NCBI GenBank assembly: GCA_020161695.1
Contig: JAIUOO010000012.1
Coordinates: forward strand, 62,001-126,000
Length of the DNA: 64,000 bases
Direction of reading: 5' to 3'
From: Pseudomonadota bacterium
Lineage (GTDB): Bacteria > Pseudomonadota > Alphaproteobacteria > Rhizobiales > Phreatobacteraceae
The position numbers and the translations under genes are program-made. Position 1 is the first letter of the stretch; every line of letters begins with the position of its first letter. The notes beneath the pieces are model-generated. The model was not told where the DNA came from, ran no database searches, and saw nothing but the letters and a program-made list of their open reading frames with translations. Shown piece by piece: positions 1 to 11,991 of the stretch.

Positions 1-304
1 CCGCCGAGACCGGCGAACGGTGGCCGGGACAGCGCCTGACCAGCGTGCAGTCGACACCGTCGCGCTCGAGCTCGGCGATCATCGGATCGGCCCAGAAGTC
101 ATCGCCCAGCCGCGCTACCAGCCTGACGCTGGCGCCGAGCCGGGCGCAGGCCGTCGCCGCATTGCCCGCAAGCCCGCCGCCGGAGGTGACCATGGCGTTC
201 GAGCGGTATTTCAGCGGCTCCGACGGCATGACATCGACCGCGTAGATGAAGTCGAGCGTGGTGATGCCTGCGCAGACGATGCGCGGGTTCGACGTGGCAT
301 TCAT
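1..304 (-). CDS. PfkB-family sugar kinase, N-terminal fragment
   Basis: The gene reads off the left edge, so only about 101 N-terminal codons are visible. The start MNATSNPRIVCAGITTLDF, the glycine-rich stretch TSGGGLAGNAAATACARLG and the following LVARLGDDFW are the typical N-terminal lobe of PfkB/ribokinase-type kinases (nucleoside or carbohydrate, ATP-dependent, cytosolic). The GGG..GNAA segment is the substrate-side PfkB signature. The ATG overlaps the stop of the upstream DUF454 gene (ATGA), so the two are probably cotranscribed. The substrate cannot be told because the C-terminal anion-hole and catalytic Asp motif lie outside the window. Confidence 0.85.
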   Translation of the reverse strand, partial: MNATSNPRIVCAGITTLDFIYAVDVMPSEPLKYRSNAMVTSGGGLAGNAATACARLGASVRLVARLGDDFWADPMIAELERDGVDCTLVRRCPGHRSPVSA

Positions 305-675
305 GAATTCGGTCTCGTTCCGACATAGAGGGCGCTGGCGGCGAGGCAGAGGCCGGAGGCGGCGATGCCGATGGGCGGTGCGGTCAGCCAGACGATGCCC
401 CACGACAGCGCCATGGAGCCGATGGCGACAAGCTTGATGCGGGGCGCGATGGCGCCGCGCTCCCGCCATTTGATCACCGGCGGGCCGAAGCGCGGATGGG
501 TGATCAGCCAGTGTTCGAAGCGCGGCGAGGACCGCGCGAAGCACCAGGCCGCGAGGATCAGGAATACCGTGCCGGGAATGCCGGGCAGGATGACGCCGAC
601 CACGCCGATGGCGGTGAACAGCCAGCCGGCGACGAACAGCAGCCAGCGCCAGAGCGGGTTCAGGGGACGGTTCAC
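301..675 (-). CDS. DUF454 (YbaN-like) inner-membrane protein
   Basis: A 124-residue protein with paired N-terminal hydrophobic segments (about residues 9-45) and a second pair near residues 85-118. The N-terminal part contains GVVGVILPGIPGTVFLILAA and the following WCFARSSPRFEHWL, the signature of the DUF454/YbaN family, whose members are short inner-membrane proteins without assigned biochemistry. It starts 3 bases beyond the recG stop and its own stop overlaps the kinase start, so recG-DUF454-pfkB look like one minus-strand operon. Family assignment is firm; the role is unknown. Confidence 0.85.
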   Translation of the reverse strand: MNRPLNPLWRWLLFVAGWLFTAIGVVGVILPGIPGTVFLILAAWCFARSSPRFEHWLITHPRFGPPVIKWRERGAIAPRIKLVAIGSMALSWGIVWLTAPPIGIAASGLCLAASALYVGTRPNS

Positions 676-678
676 GGC

Positions 679-2793
679 TCAGCCCGCCTTGACGAGGCGG
701 ATCGCCTCGTCGCGCCCGAAGAGGTAGAGCAGGTCGCGCAAGGCCTCGCCGCGCGGGCCGGCCAGTTTCGGGTCGGTCTCGATGACGAGCCGGGCGTCGC
801 TGCGGGCGGTTTCCAGCAGGTGCGCGTGGTGTTCGAGCCGCGCGAGGCGGAAACCCGGCATGCCCGACTGCTTGGTGCCGAGAAGGTCGCCTTCGCCGCG
901 CAGCTTCAGGTCTTCCTCGGCGATGCGGAACCCGTCCTCCGTCTCGCGCATGATGTCGAGCCGGCGGCGGGCGGTTTCGCCCAAGGGCCCCTTATAGAGC
1001 AGCAGGCAGGTGGAGGCCGTCTCGCCGCGCCCGATGCGGCCGCGAAGCTGATGCAGCTGGGCGAGGCCGAAATGCTCGGCATGGTCGATGACCATGATCG
1101 AGGCCTCGGGCACGTCGACGCCGACCTCGATCACGGTGGTGGCGACCAGAACGCGGGTATCGCCGCGCTGGAAGCGCAGCATGGCTGCATCCTTGTCCGG
1201 CCCCTTCATCTGGCCGTGGACGAGGTCGACCGCCTCGCCGAAGCGCTGGCGCAGCAGCTCGAAGCGCTCCTCCGCGGCGGCGAGCTCGGGGCTCTCGACC
1301 GTGGGGTCGTCGTTCTCGGCCACCAGCGGGCAGACCCAGTAGACCTGCCGGCCCGCCTCCAGCGCGCGGCCGATGCCGTCGATCACGTCGCCGAGGCGAT
1401 CCATGGCGACGATGCGGGTATCGATGGGCTTGCGGCCCGCCGGTTTCTCGGTGAGTTGCGAGGATTCCATATCGCCGAAATAGGTCAGGACCAGCGTGCG
1501 CGGAATGGGCGTCGCGGTCATGACCAGCAGGTCGACCGCCTCGCCCTTGGCGGCCAGCGCCAGCCGCTGGTGCACGCCGAAGCGGTGCTGCTCGTCGATC
1601 ACGGCGAGGCCGAGATCGCGGAAGATGACGTGCTCCTGAAAGAGGGCATGCGTGCCGACGACGATGGCGGTATCGCCGGAGGCAAGCCTGCCGAGGATTT
1701 GCTCGCGCTCGCGGCCCTTCTCCCGGCCGGTGAGGATGGCAACCTCGAGGCCCGAGGGACCGGCAAGCGTCTTGAGCGTTTTCGCGTGCTGGCGCGCCAG
1801 CAGTTCGGTCGGCGCCATCAGCGCCGATTGCCGGCCGGCCTCGGCTGCCGCCGCCATGGCCATCAGCGCGACGACCGTCTTGCCGGAGCCGACATCGCCC
1901 TGGAGCAGGCGCAGCATTCGCGTCTCCGCGCTCATGTCGGCGGCGATCTCCGCCAGCGCCCGCATCTGTGAGCCCGTCAGCGCGAAGGGCAGGGCGGCTT
2001 CGATCATCCCCCGCAGCGAGCCGTCGCCGACATTGCGCCGTCCGGCCGGCCGCTTGAGGTTGGCACGAACAAGGCCGAGCGCCAGTTGGTTCGCCAGCAG
2101 TTCGTCATAGGCGAGGCGGCTCCATGCCGGTCCCTCGGGGGCGAAGTCCTCGGGTTCGGCGGGCGCATGGACGCGGTTGAGCGCCGCCGCGAAATCCGGC
2201 CAGTTCTCGCGGTCCAGCAGGCGCGCGTCCAGCCATTCGGGGAGCTTCGGCAGCCGCTGGAGCGCCGCCTCGGCCGCTCGCCGCACGAAGCCGGAGGCGA
2301 GCCCCTCGGTCAGCGGGTAGACCGGCTCGATCAGCGGCATGGTCGCCGCCTGTTCCGGCGTCATCACCCGGTCGGGATGGACCATCTGGCGCATGCCGTC
2401 GAACAACTCGATGCGGCCGGAGACGATCCGCGTCTCGCCCACCGGGCACATCTGCTCGATGCGCGAGCGATGGGCGTTGAACCAGACAAGGGTCAGGTCG
2501 CCGGTCTCGTCGGAGACCTGGACCCGGTAGGGCGCGCGGCTCTTGCCCGGCGGCGAGGGACGATGCCGCTCGATCAGTACCTCGACCGTGACGATGGCGC
2601 CGGGCACGGCCTCGGCCAGCGTCGGGCGCGCGCGGCGGTCGATCACGCCGCTCGGCAGGTGGAACAGAAGATCGACGACGCGCGGCGGCCCCTCCGTGTC
2701 GAGGAGGCGCTTGTAGAGGCCTTCGAGCTTGCCGCCGACGCCTTTCAGCGAGGTCAGCGAGGCGAAGAGCGGATCGAGTCGCGCGGGACGCAT
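679..2793 (-). CDS. recG: ATP-dependent DNA helicase RecG
   Basis: A superfamily 2 helicase that remodels stalled replication forks and branched recombination intermediates. From the ATG at 2793 the product is 704 residues, the normal length. The wedge/OB region (about residues 15-150) precedes Walker A GDVGSGKT (about 299-306), a DEQH box (about 400-403) in VIDEQHRFGVHQR, motif III TATPIPRTL and motif VI QLRGRIGRG. An ATG 60 bases upstream (2853) would add 20 residues that do not look like RecG; MRPARLDPLFASL is the expected N terminus. The gene is divergent from sdhE-mfd, an arrangement often seen in Hyphomicrobiales. Confidence 0.95.
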   Translation of the reverse strand: MRPARLDPLFASLTSLKGVGGKLEGLYKRLLDTEGPPRVVDLLFHLPSGVIDRRARPTLAEAVPGAIVTVEVLIERHRPSPPGKSRAPYRVQVSDETGDLTLVWFNAHRSRIEQMCPVGETRIVSGRIELFDGMRQMVHPDRVMTPEQAATMPLIEPVYPLTEGLASGFVRRAAEAALQRLPKLPEWLDARLLDRENWPDFAAALNRVHAPAEPEDFAPEGPAWSRLAYDELLANQLALGLVRANLKRPAGRRNVGDGSLRGMIEAALPFALTGSQMRALAEIAADMSAETRMLRLLQGDVGSGKTVVALMAMAAAAEAGRQSALMAPTELLARQHAKTLKTLAGPSGLEVAILTGREKGREREQILGRLASGDTAIVVGTHALFQEHVIFRDLGLAVIDEQHRFGVHQRLALAAKGEAVDLLVMTATPIPRTLVLTYFGDMESSQLTEKPAGRKPIDTRIVAMDRLGDVIDGIGRALEAGRQVYWVCPLVAENDDPTVESPELAAAEERFELLRQRFGEAVDLVHGQMKGPDKDAAMLRFQRGDTRVLVATTVIEVGVDVPEASIMVIDHAEHFGLAQLHQLRGRIGRGETASTCLLLYKGPLGETARRRLDIMRETEDGFRIAEEDLKLRGEGDLLGTKQSGMPGFRLARLEHHAHLLETARSDARLVIETDPKLAGPRGEALRDLLYLFGRDEAIRLVKAG

Positions 2794-2915
2794 GGCCGGA
2801 ATGTATCCGCTCGATGGACCGCTGACAGCGTCTCTCGTGTTTGATAGTGACACTGTCAGAACCGGGCGGCGCGAAAAGGCGTCCCCGGCTTTCGCCGTTT
2901 TGCCCCGGAGCCTCC

Positions 2916-3215
2916 ATGACCGGCACGACCCGCTCCTCCGCCGACCTCGATCCGCGCCGCCGCAAGGTGCTGTTCCGCTCGTGGCATCGCGGCACGCGCG
3001 AGATGGACCTGATCATGGGCCGCTTTGCGGATGTCCATATCGGCGGCTTCTCGGATGCCGAGCTCGACGAGTTCGAGCGCCTGATCGAGGTGCCGGACCG
3101 CGACCTGTTCGCCTGGGTCACCGACAAGGCCGAGACGCCCGGCAATTACGACACCGCCGTATTCCGGGCGCTGAAGCAGTTCCATTCCGAGGGCAAGGGA
3201 GCCTGGTTGGGCTGA
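2916..3215 (+). CDS. sdhE: Succinate dehydrogenase FAD-assembly factor SdhE (DUF339)
   Basis: A 99-residue protein of the SdhE/Sdh5 family, which promotes covalent FAD attachment to the flavoprotein subunit of succinate dehydrogenase. The conserved RGxxE motif is present as WHRGTREMDLIMG (about residues 24-36), followed by the all-helical acidic body ending in FRALKQF. The ATG at 2916 is preceded by CCGGAG at good spacing, so the longer in-frame start at 2841 is unlikely. The stop overlaps the mfd start (TGATG), so translation of mfd is probably coupled to this gene. Confidence 0.92.
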   Translation: MTGTTRSSADLDPRRRKVLFRSWHRGTREMDLIMGRFADVHIGGFSDAELDEFERLIEVPDRDLFAWVTDKAETPGNYDTAVFRALKQFHSEGKGAWLG

Positions 3216-6200
3216 TGGCCAAGCGCGCCCCCGCCGATGTCGTCGCCTCGCGCGGCCGGCTGACCCTTGCGGGCGTGCCGCAAGGTTATGACGCGCTGGT
3301 CGTCGCCGACCTCGCGCGCCAGCTCCATGCCAAGGGCAATCAGGCCTCGCCCGAACTGCTGGTGATCTGCCGCGACGGCCCGCGCATGCAGGCGATGGAG
3401 ACGGCGCTGACCTTCTTCGCCCCCGGCATCGAGGTGTTGACCCTGCCGGCATGGGACTGCCAGCCCTATGACCGCGCCTCGCCGAACGCCTCGATCATGG
3501 CGCGGCGCATGCTGACCCTGTCGCGTCTTGCCCGCACGTCGGGCCGCGCGACCCCTGCCGTCGTGCTGACCACGATCAACGCGGCGCTCCAGCGCCTGCC
3601 GGCGCGGGCGCTGCTCGCCAAACAGTCGCTATCCGCGGCCCCCGGCAATGTCATCTCGATGAGCGACCTCCAGAACTGGCTGGAGGTGAACGGCTACTCA
3701 CGCACCTCGACCGTCCGCGATGTCGGCGAATATGCCGTGCGCGGCGGCATTCTCGACCTCAATCCGCCCGGCTTCGACGCGCCGATCCGCCTCGATTTCT
3801 TTGGCGACACGCTGGAATCGATCCGCACCTTCGATGCGGAAACCCAGCGGACTACCGGCAACCTGCGCCGCCTCGACCTCGTGCCGACCTCGGAAGTGCA
3901 GATCACCACCGAGACCATGGTGAAATTCCGCCTCGCCTATGTCCGCGCCTTCGGCGGCTCGACCAAGGGCGACGCGCTCTATGAATCCGTCTCCGAGGGC
4001 CGGCGCTATCCCGGCGTCGAGCACTGGATGCCGCTGTTCCACGACCGGCTGGATACGGTCTTCGACTACATGCCGGATTCCGGCGTGGTGCTGGACGCGC
4101 AGGTGGAAGAGGCCGCGAAAGAGCGGTTGACCACCGTGGCGGACTATTACGACGCCCGCAAAACGGCGCTGGAGCACGATTCCGGCGGCGCCGCCTACAA
4201 GCCGCTGCCGCCCGACGCGCTCTACCTCAAGATGGACGAATGGGACCGGCGGCGTGGCGGCGAGGCGGTCGTGAAGCTGTCGCCCTTCGCGCTGGCCGGG
4301 GCCTCCGATGGTGCGCTGATCGATCTCGACGGCCGGCGTGGCCGCTCGTTCGCCGCCGAACGGGCCGACGAGAACGCCAATGTCTTCGACGCGGTCGCTT
4401 CGCACGTGACCGCGCTGCGCAAAGCGAAGAAGCGTGTCGTGATCGCGGCATGGTCGGAGGGCTCGCGCGAGCGGCTGCAGCCGATCCTTGAAGACCACGG
4501 CATGAAGGCGATCCGTCCGGTCGCGAGCTGGTCGGCGGCCGAGGCGCTGCGCGGCGACGAGATCGCGCTGGCCGTGCTCGGGGTCGAGGAAGGTTTCGAG
4601 ACGCCGGACCTCGCGATCATCGGCGAGCAGGACATTCTCGGCGACCGGCTCGTGCGCGCCCAGAAGCGCCGCAAGCGGGCGCAGGACTTCATCACCGAGG
4701 CGACCAGCCTCTCGGCCGGCGACCTCGTCGTCCATGTCGATCACGGCATCGGCCGCTTCGTCGGCCTCGAAACCGTGACGGCGGCCGGCGCGCCGCACGA
4801 CTGCGCCGAGATCCACTATGCCGGCGGCGACAAGCTGTTCCTGCCGGTGGAGAATATCGAGCTTCTGTCGCGCTACGGCTCGGAGGATGCCGAGGCGCAG
4901 CTCGACAGGCTCGGCGGCGGTGCCTGGCAGGCGCGCAAGGCGCGCATGAAGAAGCGCATCCTCGAAATGGCGGCCGGTCTCATCAAGATCGCCGCCGCGC
5001 GGGCCCTGCGCGAGGCGCCGAAGCTGATCGCGCCGGACGGCGCCTATGACGAATTCGCCGCCAAGTTCCCCTATGACGAGACCGAGGATCAGGCGGGCGC
5101 CATCGATTCCGTTCTCGAAGACCTCGGCGCGGGCCGGCCGATGGACCGTCTCGTCTGCGGCGATGTCGGCTTCGGCAAGACCGAGGTCGCGCTGCGCGCC
5201 GCCTTCGCGGCGGTCATGGGCGGCAAGCAGGTGGCTGTCGTCGTTCCGACCACGCTGCTCGCGCGCCAGCACTTCAAGACCTTCTCGGAGCGCTTCAAGG
5301 GCCTGCCGGTCCATGTCGCTCAGGCCTCCCGCATGGTCGGCTCGGCGGAACTCGCCGCGACCAAGAAAGGTCTCACGGAAGGCACGGTCGATATCGTCGT
5401 CGGCACCCACGCGCTGCTCGGCAAGGCGATCTCGTTCAAGGATCTCGGCCTCGTCATCGTCGACGAGGAGCAGCATTTCGGCGTCGGCCACAAGGAGCGG
5501 CTGAAGGAGCTGCGCGCCGAGGTCCACGTCCTGACGCTGACCGCGACACCTATCCCGCGCACCCTGCAGCTCGCCATGACTGGCGTCCGCGACCTATCGA
5601 TCATCGCGACGCCGCCGGTGGACCGCCTCGCGGTCCGCTCCTTCGTCACGCCCTTCGATCCGCTGATCATCCGCGAGGCGCTGCTGCGCGAGCGCTACCG
5701 CGGCGGACAGGCCTTCTTCGTCTGCCCGCGCATCGACGACCTCGGCGAGGTGGAAGCCTTCCTTCGCGAGCACGTTCCGGAGGCGAAGTTCATCGTCGCG
5801 CACGGCCAGATGGCCGCCGGCGAACTGGAAGACCGGATCGGCGCCTTCTATGACGGCAAGGTCGACATCCTGCTTTCGACAACGATCGTTGAATCCGGCC
5901 TCGATATTCCCTCCGCCAACACGCTGATCGTCTGGCGCGCCGACATGTTCGGCCTCGCCCAGCTCTACCAGCTTCGTGGACGCGTCGGCCGTTCCAAGAC
6001 CCGCGCCTATGCCCTGTTCACCCTGCCGGAGAACAAGCCGGTGACGCCGCAGGCCGAGCGCCGCCTCAAGGTCTTGCAATCGCTCGACACGCTGGGTGCT
6101 GGCTTCCAGCTCGCCTCGCACGACCTCGACATCCGCGGCGCCGGCAACCTCCTGGGCGACGAGCAGTCCGGCCACATCAAGGAAGTCGGCTACGAGCTCT

Positions 6201-6733
6201 ACCAGCAGATGCTGGAAGAGGCGGTGTCGATGATGAAGGCGGGCCTCGTGGACGAGACCGTGGAGGACAAGTGGTCGCCGCAGATCACGGTCGGCACGCC
6301 GATCCTGATCCCCGAGCACTATGTCGAGGACCTCAACCTGCGCCTGTCGCTCTATCGCCGCCTTGGCGACCTGACGACCGACCAGGAGATCGACGCGTTC
6401 GCGGCCGAGATGATCGACCGGTTCGGGCCGCTGCCGGACGAGGTGCAGCATCTCGTCAAGGTCGCGGTGATCAAGGCCTATTGCCGCAGGGCCAATGTCG
6501 ACAAAGTCGATGCCGGCCCGCGCGGCATCGTGCTGTCGTTCCGCGACCAGAAGTTCGCCAATCCCGCCGGCCTCGTCCGCTACATCGGCGAACAGGGCTC
6601 GCTGGCGAAGGTCAGGCCCGACCAGAAGATCGTGTTCATCCGCGACTGGCCGAAGTCCGAAGACCGGCTCAAGGGTGCGGCCGTCATCCTGCGCAACCTC
6701 GTGAAGATCGCGGAAACGAAAAAAGCCGCGTGA
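3215..6733 (+). CDS. mfd: Transcription-repair coupling factor Mfd
   Basis: A 1172-residue DNA translocase that releases RNA polymerase stalled at lesions and recruits UvrA. Visible in order are the UvrB-like N-terminal module with WDCQPYDR; the RNA-polymerase-interacting CarD-like domain beginning near residue 503 (DLVVHVDHGIGRFVG); Walker A GDVGFGKT (649-656); the DEEQH box (750-754); TATPIPRTL; the QLRGRVGRS motif; and the C-terminal TRCF domain. The ATG at 3215 overlaps the sdhE stop. Length and all motifs are canonical. A 609-residue open frame on the opposite strand is a high-GC shadow. Confidence 0.97.
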   Translation: MAKRAPADVVASRGRLTLAGVPQGYDALVVADLARQLHAKGNQASPELLVICRDGPRMQAMETALTFFAPGIEVLTLPAWDCQPYDRASPNASIMARRMLTLSRLARTSGRATPAVVLTTINAALQRLPARALLAKQSLSAAPGNVISMSDLQNWLEVNGYSRTSTVRDVGEYAVRGGILDLNPPGFDAPIRLDFFGDTLESIRTFDAETQRTTGNLRRLDLVPTSEVQITTETMVKFRLAYVRAFGGSTKGDALYESVSEGRRYPGVEHWMPLFHDRLDTVFDYMPDSGVVLDAQVEEAAKERLTTVADYYDARKTALEHDSGGAAYKPLPPDALYLKMDEWDRRRGGEAVVKLSPFALAGASDGALIDLDGRRGRSFAAERADENANVFDAVASHVTALRKAKKRVVIAAWSEGSRERLQPILEDHGMKAIRPVASWSAAEALRGDEIALAVLGVEEGFETPDLAIIGEQDILGDRLVRAQKRRKRAQDFITEATSLSAGDLVVHVDHGIGRFVGLETVTAAGAPHDCAEIHYAGGDKLFLPVENIELLSRYGSEDAEAQLDRLGGGAWQARKARMKKRILEMAAGLIKIAAARALREAPKLIAPDGAYDEFAAKFPYDETEDQAGAIDSVLEDLGAGRPMDRLVCGDVGFGKTEVALRAAFAAVMGGKQVAVVVPTTLLARQHFKTFSERFKGLPVHVAQASRMVGSAELAATKKGLTEGTVDIVVGTHALLGKAISFKDLGLVIVDEEQHFGVGHKERLKELRAEVHVLTLTATPIPRTLQLAMTGVRDLSIIATPPVDRLAVRSFVTPFDPLIIREALLRERYRGGQAFFVCPRIDDLGEVEAFLREHVPEAKFIVAHGQMAAGELEDRIGAFYDGKVDILLSTTIVESGLDIPSANTLIVWRADMFGLAQLYQLRGRVGRSKTRAYALFTLPENKPVTPQAERRLKVLQSLDTLGAGFQLASHDLDIRGAGNLLGDEQSGHIKEVGYELYQQMLEEAVSMMKAGLVDETVEDKWSPQITVGTPILIPEHYVEDLNLRLSLYRRLGDLTTDQEIDAFAAEMIDRFGPLPDEVQHLVKVAVIKAYCRRANVDKVDAGPRGIVLSFRDQKFANPAGLVRYIGEQGSLAKVRPDQKIVFIRDWPKSEDRLKGAAVILRNLVKIAETKKAA

Positions 6734-6814
6734 GGCATCGGCCGGAATCAGGGCCGTGAGACAACCCATGGAAACAGCCGCCATCGCGCGGCTTCGCCAT
6801 CCAGGGGTTCACGC

Positions 6815-7522
6815 ATGAACGCCAACCTGTCGCGGCGCGGGCTCGTCCTCGGCGGGCTCGCCCTGCTCGCCGCCTCCTGCGCCGACAGCGAAGGGCAGGG
6901 GCGCGCCGCCTTCATCGCCTTCCTCAAGGAGCGGCTGATCGAGCCGCGGGGCCTGCGTATTCCGCCGCTGACCGAGGCCGAGACGCGCCGCTTCGGCATC
7001 TATGCGCGCCACTACGACCCGATCCGCGAGTTCCATGACACGCTGACGCGCGAAGTCGCGCCGCTGATGAGCAGTGCCGCACGCATCCTGCCGGCACTGC
7101 GGCGTCCGCAGGACTGGGTGGCGAAGCGTTCCGACGTCGCCGAAAGCCGCAAGCTGATCGGCCAGGCCAGGACGCGCGCCAGCGACCTGTTCGCCGCCAC
7201 CAACACGACGGTCAGCCATCTCGCCCAGCCGGACGACCTCAGGGCGGTCTATCAGGACGCCTATCGCAAGACGGTCACGGAGGTTGCGCCGCTGTTCATC
7301 GCGACGCTCGACGGGCTCGACGATCTGTTCGACAGCGTCGATCAGGCAGCCGCCTATATCGATGCCAACAGGACCCGGATGAGGCTCGTCGGCGGCATGT
7401 TCGAGACAGCCGACACATCGGTGCTGACAGGCCTGCAGGAGCGTTCCGCAGCGATTGCCGGGGCGCAGGCGCGGCTGTTCCAGGTGCGCGGCCGGCTGGA
7501 CAGCCTGATGGCGCGCGGCTGA
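6815..7522 (+). CDS. DUF3053 (YiaF-like) putative lipoprotein
   Basis: A 235-residue protein with an N-terminal signal (SRRGLVLGGLALLAASC) ending in a lipobox-like LAASC, so probably lipid-anchored at Cys23. Downstream, RAAFIAFLKE, the LPPLT-type segment IPPLTEAETRRFG and the RRPQDWV stretch follow the layout of the enterobacterial YiaF/DUF3053 proteins (RKAFIDFLQ, LPTLTADQKKQFG, RVPQDYV). The body is mostly helical. The family is envelope-associated and of unknown function. It follows mfd by 81 bases and converges on the next gene with only 3 bases between them. Confidence 0.75.
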   Translation: MNANLSRRGLVLGGLALLAASCADSEGQGRAAFIAFLKERLIEPRGLRIPPLTEAETRRFGIYARHYDPIREFHDTLTREVAPLMSSAARILPALRRPQDWVAKRSDVAESRKLIGQARTRASDLFAATNTTVSHLAQPDDLRAVYQDAYRKTVTEVAPLFIATLDGLDDLFDSVDQAAAYIDANRTRMRLVGGMFETADTSVLTGLQERSAAIAGAQARLFQVRGRLDSLMARG

Positions 7523-7525
7523 GCG

Positions 7526-8752
7526 TCAGTCGTCGGCGTTAACGAGGACGACGCCGATCTCCTGCGTCATCACGAACACCATGACGTCGCCGCGCCCCTG
7601 ATCGCGCAGTTCCCGCGCGACGCGGATGGCAAGCTTGCGGCCCTCCGCTTCGTGCCGTTCGAGGAAGCCGTTATTCTCCCTGAAGGCGCCGGGATTGTCC
7701 CAGTCCAGCGCGTCCTCGAAGCGCTCCGCCCAGGCGTTGAGATCGGCGACAAGCGTAGGGGAGAAGCCCAGCACCTCGGGGTCGATATTGCCGCCATAGC
7801 CGTCGTCCATCGACCAGACGGGATGGCAGCCGTAATCGGCCATCAGCTTGATGCGCTTCGGATTGGTGTGGATCCGCTCGGGAGCCTCGGGAAAGACCGT
7901 GCCCACCGGCGCATAGGCGACGCGCTCCGCGCCGATCCTTTCGGCCATGCGCGCCGCCAGCGAGCGCCCCTCCGCCTCGTGGTCCTCGGCCTGCCGTGGA
8001 TCGGTGAAGCCGCCCCGGCGCTTTCCCTGAGGGATCGTGCCGAGATAGTTCGTCTCCCAGTCGAGGATGTCGCCGACCAGTTCCTCGCCGAAGGTCTCGA
8101 CCGCCAGCGCCTGCGGCACGACCCACCCCGTCGCATCGTCCGCGAAGGGCAGGACGAAGGGGCGGATCATCAACCGGACCTTCGGCGGCAGGACGGCCGC
8201 TTCGTCCGGTGCGCTCGGGTCGGCATGGGCCGACATGACCGGACCTGCGGGCAGGGCCGCCGCCCGGCGCAGATGATAGGCGTTGAAGGCGATCGCCGCG
8301 ATGGCCGCGCCGGCAAGCGGCCAGGGCTCGTCCAGCGGCGAACGCAGCAACCCCGCTGACGCGACCGCAACGACCAGGGCGGTTGCCACCAGATAGATCA
8401 GGAAGGCGCTGATGGTGGCGCGCCTCCCGTCGGGGTCCGGCTCCTCGTCGGCGTCGATGAAGCGCGGCGCGGCATAGCCGATATAGGCTGCCTGAAGCGC
8501 GGCGCAGGCGAGGAAAGCGGGCACGGCGAGGATGCTGAGAACCGCCAGCAGGACGCCGCCCGAAAAGACCGCGATGGCGGTCGCGAGCATCCACCGGCCG
8601 CGCAGCCTGTCGGCGCGTGGAACCGGCTTCAGGGTGATGCTGGCGAGGGCCTTGTCCATGAAGGCGTCCAACACCATCTGCCGTGCAGCGACGATCCCCG
8701 CCACGATGTAGAACGCGCCGACCAGGCGAATGCCGATATCGACGCCGTTCAT
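7526..8752 (-). CDS. Membrane protein with duplicated C-terminal domain, unknown function
   Basis: 408 residues. About five hydrophobic segments fill the N-terminal 165 residues (near 8-28, 54-75, 76-95, 113-135, 146-163), followed by a charged soluble region. The soluble region holds two imperfect copies of one motif, HEAEGRSLAARMAERIG (258-274) and HEAEGRKLAIRVARELR (367-383). In each copy a segment of the type LVGDILDWETNY or LVADLNAWAERFEDALDW precedes the motif. This suggests an internal duplication of a small helical domain. No enzyme motif was recognised. The second copy, with DPEVLGFSPTLVADL, resembles small uncharacterised proteins of other bacteria (from memory; not searched). Confidence 0.7.
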   Translation of the reverse strand: MNGVDIGIRLVGAFYIVAGIVAARQMVLDAFMDKALASITLKPVPRADRLRGRWMLATAIAVFSGGVLLAVLSILAVPAFLACAALQAAYIGYAAPRFIDADEEPDPDGRRATISAFLIYLVATALVVAVASAGLLRSPLDEPWPLAGAAIAAIAFNAYHLRRAAALPAGPVMSAHADPSAPDEAAVLPPKVRLMIRPFVLPFADDATGWVVPQALAVETFGEELVGDILDWETNYLGTIPQGKRRGGFTDPRQAEDHEAEGRSLAARMAERIGAERVAYAPVGTVFPEAPERIHTNPKRIKLMADYGCHPVWSMDDGYGGNIDPEVLGFSPTLVADLNAWAERFEDALDWDNPGAFRENNGFLERHEAEGRKLAIRVARELRDQGRGDVMVFVMTQEIGVVLVNADD

Positions 8753-9084
8753 GCCTCCGGGCTCTCCACAACCCGGCCCCGGTCAACCCGCCTCATGCAC
8801 CACCCCGCTATTCCGCGCCAAAGGGTAGGGCGCGTTAGGGCTTTGTCCACCGCCACTGGCGGCGCCGTTCGCCGGTTCCTATTTTGGGGCTAGTCTCAGG
8901 GCATCTCGCCCGGCATGATTCTCGCATTGCACTCGTCCATGATCCGCCTTGGAATGGACATCGATCGAACCGACAGTTTCAGGCGTGGCGCACAATGCGG
9001 CACGAACTCAAGACCATGATGCAGGACGCAAGGCCCATCGACGACAGCCACGGAGCGCCATTGCGGGACGACCTCGCGGTGACG
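8753..9084 (+). other. Intergenic region before clpS
   Basis: About 330 bases separate the divergent membrane-protein gene from the chosen clpS start. The frame upstream of clpS is open back to 8884, so part of this could be a longer ClpS N terminus, but that stretch lacks ClpS-like sequence. A perfect short palindrome CCGCCACTGGCGG lies at 8850-8862. No convincing -35/-10 pair was identified, although the clpSA promoter presumably lies here. Confidence 0.35.
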
Positions 9085-9420
9085 ATGGCCGGCAAGCGCG
9101 ACGAGCGCGACCAGGATCCGGGCGGGCCGGGCACGTCGGTGATCGCCAAGACCCGGCCGCAGACCAAACGGCCGAGCCTCTATCGCGTGCTGCTGCTGAA
9201 CGACGATTACACGCCGATGGAGTTCGTCGTGCACATCCTCCAGAAGTTCTTCAACAAGGACTCCGACGCCGCCACCCGCATCATGCTGCACGTTCACCAG
9301 CACGGCGTCGGCGAGTGCGGCGTCTACACCTACGAAGTCGCGGAAACCAAGGTCACGCAGGTCATGGATTTCGCGAGAAAGCACCAGCATCCGCTGCAAT
9401 GCGTGATGGAGAAGAAGTGA
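9085..9420 (+). CDS. clpS: ATP-dependent Clp protease adaptor ClpS
   Basis: The N-recognin adaptor that delivers N-end-rule substrates to ClpAP. The core [19 protein letters not shown] is canonical, with the Asn-Asp pair that binds the substrate alpha-amino group, followed by [12 protein letters not shown] and a conserved C terminus ending [10 protein letters not shown]. The ATG at 9085 (MAGKRDERD) gives 111 residues, matching the family. Upstream in-frame ATGs at 9019, 9016 and 8995 would add 22-30 residues and cannot be excluded, because none of the starts has a strong ribosome-binding site. clpA follows 58 bases downstream. Confidence 0.93.
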   Translation: MAGKRDERDQDPGGPGTSVIAKTRPQTKRPSLYRVLLLNDDYTPMEFVVHILQKFFNKDSDAATRIMLHVHQHGVGECGVYTYEVAETKVTQVMDFARKHQHPLQCVMEKK

Positions 9421-9478
9421 ATTCCTTCGGCACCTTTCGCGCCTGTCGGCGCATCATGACTTACTGACGAGGTTCCCC

Positions 9479-11962
<2,484 letters not shown>

Positions 11963-11991
11963 GGCTCAAGGCCTCGCCCGCGATGCGATCC

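Noticed and set aside
496..1971. 491-codon plus-strand frame over recG
   Set aside because: Overlaps the conserved helicase motifs of RecG; low-complexity composition.
3698..5527. 609-codon open frame antisense to mfd
   Set aside because: High-GC shadow. Arg/Asp/Ala/Leu-rich composition without domains; the opposite strand is an intact Mfd.
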